This document shows positions 4,220 to 8,773 of a stretch of 8,773 nt of DNA, piece after piece. Source of the stretch: UBA12403 sp043808565. Its GTDB lineage: Bacteria > Patescibacteriota > Patescibacteriia > UBA9934 > GWF2-40-263. The stretch lies in NCBI GenBank assembly GCA_043808565.1, contig JAZDEQ010000053.1, positions 1 to 8,773 on the forward strand. Direction: 5' to 3'. Every line of letters starts with the position of its first letter. The stretch's first letter is position 1. The position numbers were made by a program, and so were the translations under genes. The notes beneath the pieces were generated by a model that made no database searches, had not been told where the DNA came from, and saw only the letters and a program-made list of their open reading frames with translations.

Positions 4220-7200
4220 GTGTGGTTAAAAAATTTTCAAAAAAACTGGAAGGTGGTAATTGCCGTGGCGCTCAGCGCGACGTTGATTGCGGCTGTTTCA
4301 GTTCAAGCAGCCACAGTGACTTCGGCTGATGACACCCCATCGACTTTGGAAAATGGTGCGGCTGCCAATCACTCTTTGCTCTTTACAACTCCCAGCGGTG
4401 TTAATGAAGGAAAAAACATAACAATTTCTTTTGCCACTGATTTTGACTCATCTTTAATAACCGAAAATGACATTGATCTTGAAGATGATGACATTGATCT
4501 AACCACGGCTTCAGACTGTTCTGGTTCTGAAAAAGCTTCGATTATCATAGTCGCCGATGTTATTTCCATCACTGTTTGTCCGGGCGATGGTGGCGCGATT
4601 GCCGCGGCCAGTGAAATAACCATTGAAATCGGCACAAATGCCACGGCTTCTGGCACTGGCGGTCAACAAATTATCAATCCGGCCGCCGAAGGCACTTACT
4701 ATATTTCTATTGCTGGCAGTTTTGGTGACTCTGGATCGATCGCCTTACCTATTGGTGGCGATGACGTGGTAGAAATTACGGCTCACGTTAGTGGTGGTGG
4801 TAGTGGTGGTGGTAATCCGGCACCGGACGGTGGCGATGACGACAACGGATGTGGCGACTTGGTCGAGCCAACAATAAATAATGTAATAGTTTTAACAGTT
4901 GAAACTGAATCTGTCTCAATTTATTGGGAGACCAATGAACCGGCCAACAGTTTTGTTGATTACGGCTTATCCGATCTTTACGAAATTGGTACTCAAACCG
5001 AGGCTAGTTTTGTCACTTCACGTTCGGTATCGATCAGCGGGCTTACTGAGGGTCAGGAATATCATTTTCGTGTTCAATCGTCTGATGTCTGCGGCAACAC
5101 AGCTGAATCGGCTGACTATGTTTTCTCTATTCCAGACGAAAACGCCCCGATTATCAATAATATCGAAGTTGTAAACATCACCGAAACCAGCGCCACAATT
5201 ACTTGGGAAACCAACGAGGCAACAACTAGTCAAATTGAATACGGCTTAAGCAATGTCTACGGGACAACGATCACCAATGGAATATTCGAAACTAGTCATT
5301 CAATAATATTGACCGACTTGTCGGAAAGCACGACTTACCATTTTCAAATCACTTCATTTGATGCTTCGGGGAATTCGATGAGTTCTTCTGATCGATCTTT
5401 TACTACAAGCGCGGATTTAGCTCCAGCTAATGTTTCGGCTTTTGCTGCCATAGCCAGTGATGGGCAAAACGCTTTATCGTGGATTCTTCCGGGCGATACT
5501 GATTTGGCCGGCGTCTTAATTCTCTCTTGCCTGAATGACTACCCCACAAGCCCAACCGATCCGGATTGTGACAGAATTTTTTACAATCTTGGCACTTCCT
5601 ATATTCACAGCGGTTTGGTTAATGACACGACTTATTATTATGGCGCTTTTGCCTACGATCGAGCCAGTCATTTCGCTTCAGGAGCCCTGACTCTGGCCAC
5701 ACCACAACAACAACAAGAAGAAGTTCCACCGGAAGAAAATGTTTGTGGCGATGGAATTTGTAACGGTTCTGAAAATTCAGCTTCTTGTCTGGTTGATTGC
5801 CCAATAACCGAACCAGAGAACCCTGAAGTTCCTGAAATTCCGGAGACACCAGAAAATTCTGAAAATCCTGAAACGCCAACCGGTGGCGAAACCGGGGGAA
5901 ATGTTTGTGGCGATGGAATATGCGGAAGTTCAGAATCGTCTTTTACTTGTCTCGTTGATTGCCCAACAACCGAACCAGAAAATCCTGAAACTCCAGAGGT
6001 TCCCAGCACTGGTGCGGTTTGTGGAAATGCCTTTTGCGATCCAGAAGAAACTAATGAAAACTGTCCGTCTGATTGTTCCGCAATAGAAATACCACCAACG
6101 ACCGTTACTGAAGAAGAAAAAATTCCTTTAGCCGATGTTTCTTTTGTCACGAAAAAAGGTTCTTTTGAATTAGTTCCTAACACTAATCAAGTTGTTGATA
6201 TTTTAGCTGGTTCAGAAATTTTAGTTTGGGTTGCAAACGAACACCTTAATAAAGAAGTGGAAAAAATTATTTTGGTCATTGGTTCGGAAACTTATCTTTT
6301 AACCGAGGGCGACAATGCTTACAGCGCTGACGTAACAGTACCTGATACTTCAGCGCGGTACGCTTTGTCGATCATTATTGATTATCAAGATGGTACCAAT
6401 CAAACCTTATCGTTCATTGGCAATTTAATAAATCCAGGCCTGGTTTACGAAAAGGCTGACAATCAAAAAAATTCTCTGGCCGATGCTCAGGTTACTTTAT
6501 TCATTCAACAAAATAATGAATGGGTTGTTTGGGATGGTTCGCCATGGAATCAATTTAATCCGCTTGTCACCGAAACCAACGGAACAATTTCTTGGTATGT
6601 AGAAAATGGCAATTATCAAATTGTCGTGGATAAAGACGGTTATCAAAAAATCAAGTCCGAAACCTTACGCGTGTCTAATCATATTGTTGGTCCACAATTA
6701 GAAATAAAAAAAAACATTGAGCCAATTTCTTTAACCGAAACTGTAGTCCTTAATCTTTCTGAGGTTGTCCAAAATATTGGTCAAACAATTGAAACCGTTC
6801 GGGAATCGCCAGTGGTTCAAACTACTTCACAGGCCGCCACACCAATCGCTATAACCACGGTTGTTGTTTCAGCCGCTGTCTTGGCCAGCAGTTTCAATTT
6901 ACTGCCTTTTCTACAATTCTTTTTCACCTCACCATTTCTCCTTTTTAAAAGAAGAAAAAGAAAAGCTTACGGTGTTGTCTACCACGCCTTTACCAAAACC
7001 CCAATTGATCTGGCGATCGTTCGTTTGTACCGTTTGCCGGAAAATAAAATCATCGCCAGTCGAGTTACTGATAAAAATGGCCGATACTTTTTTACAGCTA
7101 AACCCGGAGATTATAGGTTGGAAATCACTAAGTCGGGCTTTTCTTTCCCAGCTGAATCAATGACCGGAATTAAAGACGACGCCGTTTATCTTGATGTTTA

Positions 7201-7747
7201 CCACGGCGAACCAATTAAAGTTACTGGTGAAAATATTATTATTACGCCGAACATTCCAGCTGAACCAAAAAACTCTGAAGAAAAACAAACACCGGCTAAA
7301 ATCAAAAAAATTCGTTTTCTGCGGTTGTTTCAAAAATGGTCATCGGTTGCTGGCATCGTTCTGTCTTTGTACGTTCTATTTGTTCAAATTTCAGTAGTGA
7401 CTGTAACTCTGGTGGTTGGACAAATCGTAATTTATTTTCTGATCCGCCGTCTGGCTTTGCCGCCAAAACCAAAAAGCTGGGGCATTGTTTATGATCAAGC
7501 CACCAATCGACCGTTGTCTGAAGTTATTATTCGTGTCTTTGAACCAAAATATCACAAATTATTAGAAACTAGTTTAACCGATAGCAAAGGACGATATACT
7601 TTTTTGCTTGGTCCAAACCAATACACCTCGACTTTTGAAAAAACTGGTTTTCAAAAGGCTGAAATTTCACCTATTGATTACACTAAAAATCCTGACATAA
7701 AAGAGTGGGCTCAAGACATAAAACTCTCACCCAAAAATTCCAACTAA
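4220..7747 (+). CDS. Giant surface protein: fibronectin III-like domains, Cys repeats, membrane segments, carboxypeptidase-regulatory-like domains
   Basis: A 1175-residue protein starting at GTG, one base after the previous stop. Signal peptide 1-30 (ending SVQA). Residues 31-190 form a beta domain with Cys100 and Cys120, then a Gly/Asp-rich linker (191-212). Three fibronectin type III-like domains follow: about 216-304, 308-396 (the first two closely similar: WETNEPANSFVDYGLS versus WETNEATTSQIEYGLS) and 399-494. Three C-x4-C-x8-C-x3-C repeats (509-527, 563-581, 601-619) are joined by Pro/Glu-rich linkers. Residues 635-830 contain a further beta region with a carboxypeptidase-regulatory-like module (about 737-828). 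Hydrophobic stretch 873-909 is followed by KRRKRK, then another such module (916-1010), hydrophobic stretch 1041-1075 (basic on both sides, probably a hairpin of two helices), and a final module (1086-1172). By the positive-inside rule the last two modules face the cytoplasm. It is probably an adhesin or structural scaffold; no catalytic motif is seen. Confidence 0.88.
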   Translation: MWLKNFQKNWKVVIAVALSATLIAAVSVQAATVTSADDTPSTLENGAAANHSLLFTTPSGVNEGKNITISFATDFDSSLITENDIDLEDDDIDLTTASDCSGSEKASIIIVADVISITVCPGDGGAIAAASEITIEIGTNATASGTGGQQIINPAAEGTYYISIAGSFGDSGSIALPIGGDDVVEITAHVSGGGSGGGNPAPDGGDDDNGCGDLVEPTINNVIVLTVETESVSIYWETNEPANSFVDYGLSDLYEIGTQTEASFVTSRSVSISGLTEGQEYHFRVQSSDVCGNTAESADYVFSIPDENAPIINNIEVVNITETSATITWETNEATTSQIEYGLSNVYGTTITNGIFETSHSIILTDLSESTTYHFQITSFDASGNSMSSSDRSFTTSADLAPANVSAFAAIASDGQNALSWILPGDTDLAGVLILSCLNDYPTSPTDPDCDRIFYNLGTSYIHSGLVNDTTYYYGAFAYDRASHFASGALTLATPQQQQEEVPPEENVCGDGICNGSENSASCLVDCPITEPENPEVPEIPETPENSENPETPTGGETGGNVCGDGICGSSESSFTCLVDCPTTEPENPETPEVPSTGAVCGNAFCDPEETNENCPSDCSAIEIPPTTVTEEEKIPLADVSFVTKKGSFELVPNTNQVVDILAGSEILVWVANEHLNKEVEKIILVIGSETYLLTEGDNAYSADVTVPDTSARYALSIIIDYQDGTNQTLSFIGNLINPGLVYEKADNQKNSLADAQVTLFIQQNNEWVVWDGSPWNQFNPLVTETNGTISWYVENGNYQIVVDKDGYQKIKSETLRVSNHIVGPQLEIKKNIEPISLTETVVLNLSEVVQNIGQTIETVRESPVVQTTSQAATPIAITTVVVSAAVLASSFNLLPFLQFFFTSPFLLFKRRKRKAYGVVYHAFTKTPIDLAIVRLYRLPENKIIASRVTDKNGRYFFTAKPGDYRLEITKSGFSFPAESMTGIKDDAVYLDVYHGEPIKVTGENIIITPNIPAEPKNSEEKQTPAKIKKIRFLRLFQKWSSVAGIVLSLYVLFVQISVVTVTLVVGQIVIYFLIRRLALPPKPKSWGIVYDQATNRPLSEVIIRVFEPKYHKLLETSLTDSKGRYTFLLGPNQYTSTFEKTGFQKAEISPIDYTKNPDIKEWAQDIKLSPKNSN
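5738..6076 (+). repeat. Three four-cysteine repeats with Pro/Glu-rich linkers
   Basis: Codons for C-x4-C-x8-C-x3-C units at 5738-5800, 5900-5962 and 6020-6076. The first two begin NVCGDGIC and share the linker start TEPENPE; the third is more diverged (CGNAFC). The spacing is identical in all three. The CGDGxC...DC style suggests small disulfide- or calcium-stabilised knots outside the cell. Confidence 0.8.
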
Positions 7748-7750
7748 AAT

Positions 7751-8773
7751 ATGCGACCGCAACGCGCGGACAATTTAACAGCCAAAATTTTGATTCTGGC
7801 CGTGATGATTATCACGGTTGCTTCACTCTGCCCACGTTCGGTTCAAGCCGTTGATCCGGAAAATGTTTTTACTTATCAGGGCCGTCTCCTGAATGCTAAC
7901 GGTGTGCCTGTAGCTGATACCAGTCTTAATGTTGAATTCAGATTTTATGATTCATTGGCTGGCAGTACTTGTCTTTGGTCTAATTCGTCTACTGCTTGCG
8001 CTACTTCAGTTGCTCGAACAATTAGTTTAACTGATGGACTTTTTACTGAAAATTTAGGTGACACAACCTTAGGAACTCCTTATGCCGCTATCAACGACTC
8101 GGTCTTTGCCGATAACGCTAGTGTGTATCTTGAGGTTGAAATTCAAGGTGAAACACTTAGTCCGCGTAAGCGTATTACAGCCGCTGCTTATGCCGTCAAC
8201 GCTCAAAGTTTAGACGGTTTAGATTCAGAAGATTTTCTCCAAGTCGCTAATAATCTCTCTGATCTGACTAATGCGGCCACGGCCAGAACTAATCTTGGAC
8301 TTGGTGCTTTGGCTCTTCTTGGTTCGATCGATATCTCTGATAACACCAACCTCTTGGCTGGAACCAACATAACTTTGGATGGCGATACTTTGAATGTTGA
8401 CGATTCGTTCCTTTTGAATAATGGTGATACGGGAACTGGCAGTTATGATTTCTCTGGCGCGGTTTTCTCTGGGACTTCACCGTTGGTTTTTGAAGGAAAC
8501 ACTAGTGATGAATTTGAAACCACTTTTTCTTTCACTGACCCAACGGCTGATCGGGTGGTGACCTTTAAAAATGAAAGTGGGACAGTGGCTTTGGTTGGCG
8601 ACATTCCTGATGTTAGTGGTTATTTGGTAATCGCCAACAATCTCTCTGATCTCAACAACACTGCCACCGCTCGTACCAATCTTGGCCTCGGAGCTTTGGC
8701 TCTTCTTGGTTCAATCGATATCTCTGACAACACCAACCTCTTGGCTGGAACCAATATTTCTCTTGATGGTGAT
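7751..8773 (+). CDS. Tail-fibre-like repeat surface protein (3' end beyond the window)
   Basis: The ATG at 7751 lies three bases after the previous stop and opens a frame of 341 codons that runs off the right edge. Signal peptide 1-33 (KILILAVMIITVASLCPRSVQA). Residues 36-140 contain VFTYQGRLLNANGVPVADTSLNVEFRFYD-type sequence, split here as FTYQGRLLNANG and LNVEFRFYD, typical of secreted domains that precede tail-fibre-like repeats. Next come ITAAAYAVNAQSLDGLDSEDF (about 142-162, a common hinge before fibre repeats) and two copies of a 47-residue unit (166-212, 295-341) containing NNLSDL and ATARTNLGLGALA, like phage tail-fibre repeats. The 82 residues between them are Thr/Ser/Asp rich. The signal peptide and operon context argue for a host surface fibre or adhesin and not a prophage gene. 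Total length and anchor are unknown. Confidence 0.85.
   Translation, partial: MRPQRADNLTAKILILAVMIITVASLCPRSVQAVDPENVFTYQGRLLNANGVPVADTSLNVEFRFYDSLAGSTCLWSNSSTACATSVARTISLTDGLFTENLGDTTLGTPYAAINDSVFADNASVYLEVEIQGETLSPRKRITAAAYAVNAQSLDGLDSEDFLQVANNLSDLTNAATARTNLGLGALALLGSIDISDNTNLLAGTNITLDGDTLNVDDSFLLNNGDTGTGSYDFSGAVFSGTSPLVFEGNTSDEFETTFSFTDPTADRVVTFKNESGTVALVGDIPDVSGYLVIANNLSDLNNTATARTNLGLGALALLGSIDISDNTNLLAGTNISLDGD
8246..8386 (+). repeat. 47-codon repeat, copy 1
   Basis: Encodes residues 166-212 of the last protein (ANNLSDLTN ... TLDGD). It is 44 of 47 residues identical to copy 2, with a 129-residue (387-base) period. Confidence 0.9.
8633..8773 (+). repeat. 47-codon repeat, copy 2 (reaches the window edge)
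   Basis: Encodes residues 295-341 (ANNLSDLNN ... SLDGD). Differences from copy 1 are T to N, A to T and T to S. Many third-codon changes show that the duplication is not very recent, except over the central stretch (about 8697-8756), which is nearly identical at the DNA level. More copies may follow. Confidence 0.88.

Noticed and set aside
5668..6183. A 171-codon minus-strand frame rich in Ser, Gly and Val opposite the cysteine-repeat region.
   Set aside because: Its repetitive sequence mirrors the Pro/Glu/Cys repeats on the plus strand; it is an antisense artefact.
7751..8773. Prophage tail-fibre gene.
   Set aside because: Although the repeats look like tail-fibre sequence, the protein has a signal peptide and is in a tight operon with other secreted proteins; no phage genes are present.
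1..8773. UGA recoded as glycine, as in Gracilibacteria and SR1.
   Set aside because: Over 2,600 codons of confident genes contain no in-frame TGA, so standard code fits better, even though the main genes stop with TAA or TAG only.
1..8773. CRISPR arrays, tRNA or rRNA genes, insertion sequences.
   Set aside because: No regularly spaced direct repeats, cloverleaf-like segments, rRNA-like stretches or transposase frames were seen on either strand.

Overview
The window reads as a chromosomal piece of an ultra-small uncultured bacterium, most likely from the Candidate Phyla Radiation (Patescibacteria). That assignment is an inference. It rests on the style of the secreted proteins (short signal peptides, Ig-like and fibronectin-like domains, CGDGxC cysteine repeats, tail-fibre-like NLSDLxNxxTARTNLGLG repeats), on very tight gene packing, on the near absence of Shine-Dalgarno sequences, and on moderately low G+C. 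There is no marker gene, so the lineage is not proven. The code looks standard: long reading frames contain no in-frame TGA, and the main genes end in TAA or TAG.

Layout. Positions 1-121 hold a GC-rich hairpin and no supportable gene. A small three-helix membrane protein (122-376) and a predicted lipoprotein of unknown function (455-1240) lie on the plus strand and end at a terminator (1266-1284). Positions 1285-2387 look like the replication origin/centromere region. Two identical ParB-binding parS sites (1369-1384 and 2136-2151) flank a minus-strand gene (1450-1908). That gene is richer in G+C than the rest of the window. It has its own promoter candidate, a structured leader and a short upstream reading frame carrying the only good Shine-Dalgarno in the window. 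To the right of the second parS are an AT-rich stretch and a cluster of DnaA boxes (one perfect, two with one mismatch), closed by a long hairpin (2293-2340).

From 2388 to beyond the right edge, four plus-strand genes spaced 1-3 bases apart form an apparent operon driven by a strong sigma70-type promoter (TTGAAA-17-TATAAT, extended -10). Every product has a signal peptide: (1) a 300-residue secreted protein with no anchor; (2) a 308-residue Ig-like protein with one C-terminal membrane anchor, recalling the DUF916/COG1470 group; (3) a 1175-residue protein with an N-terminal beta domain, three fibronectin type III-like domains, three four-cysteine repeats, membrane segments and carboxypeptidase-regulatory-like domains, two of them apparently on the cytoplasmic side; (4) a tail-fibre-like repeat protein cut by the window edge.

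The simplest reading is a cell-surface assembly or attachment apparatus encoded immediately beside the chromosome origin. The most distinctive features are the parS-bracketed foreign-looking gene inside the putative origin and the surface operon whose promoter is embedded in the hairpin that closes the origin.
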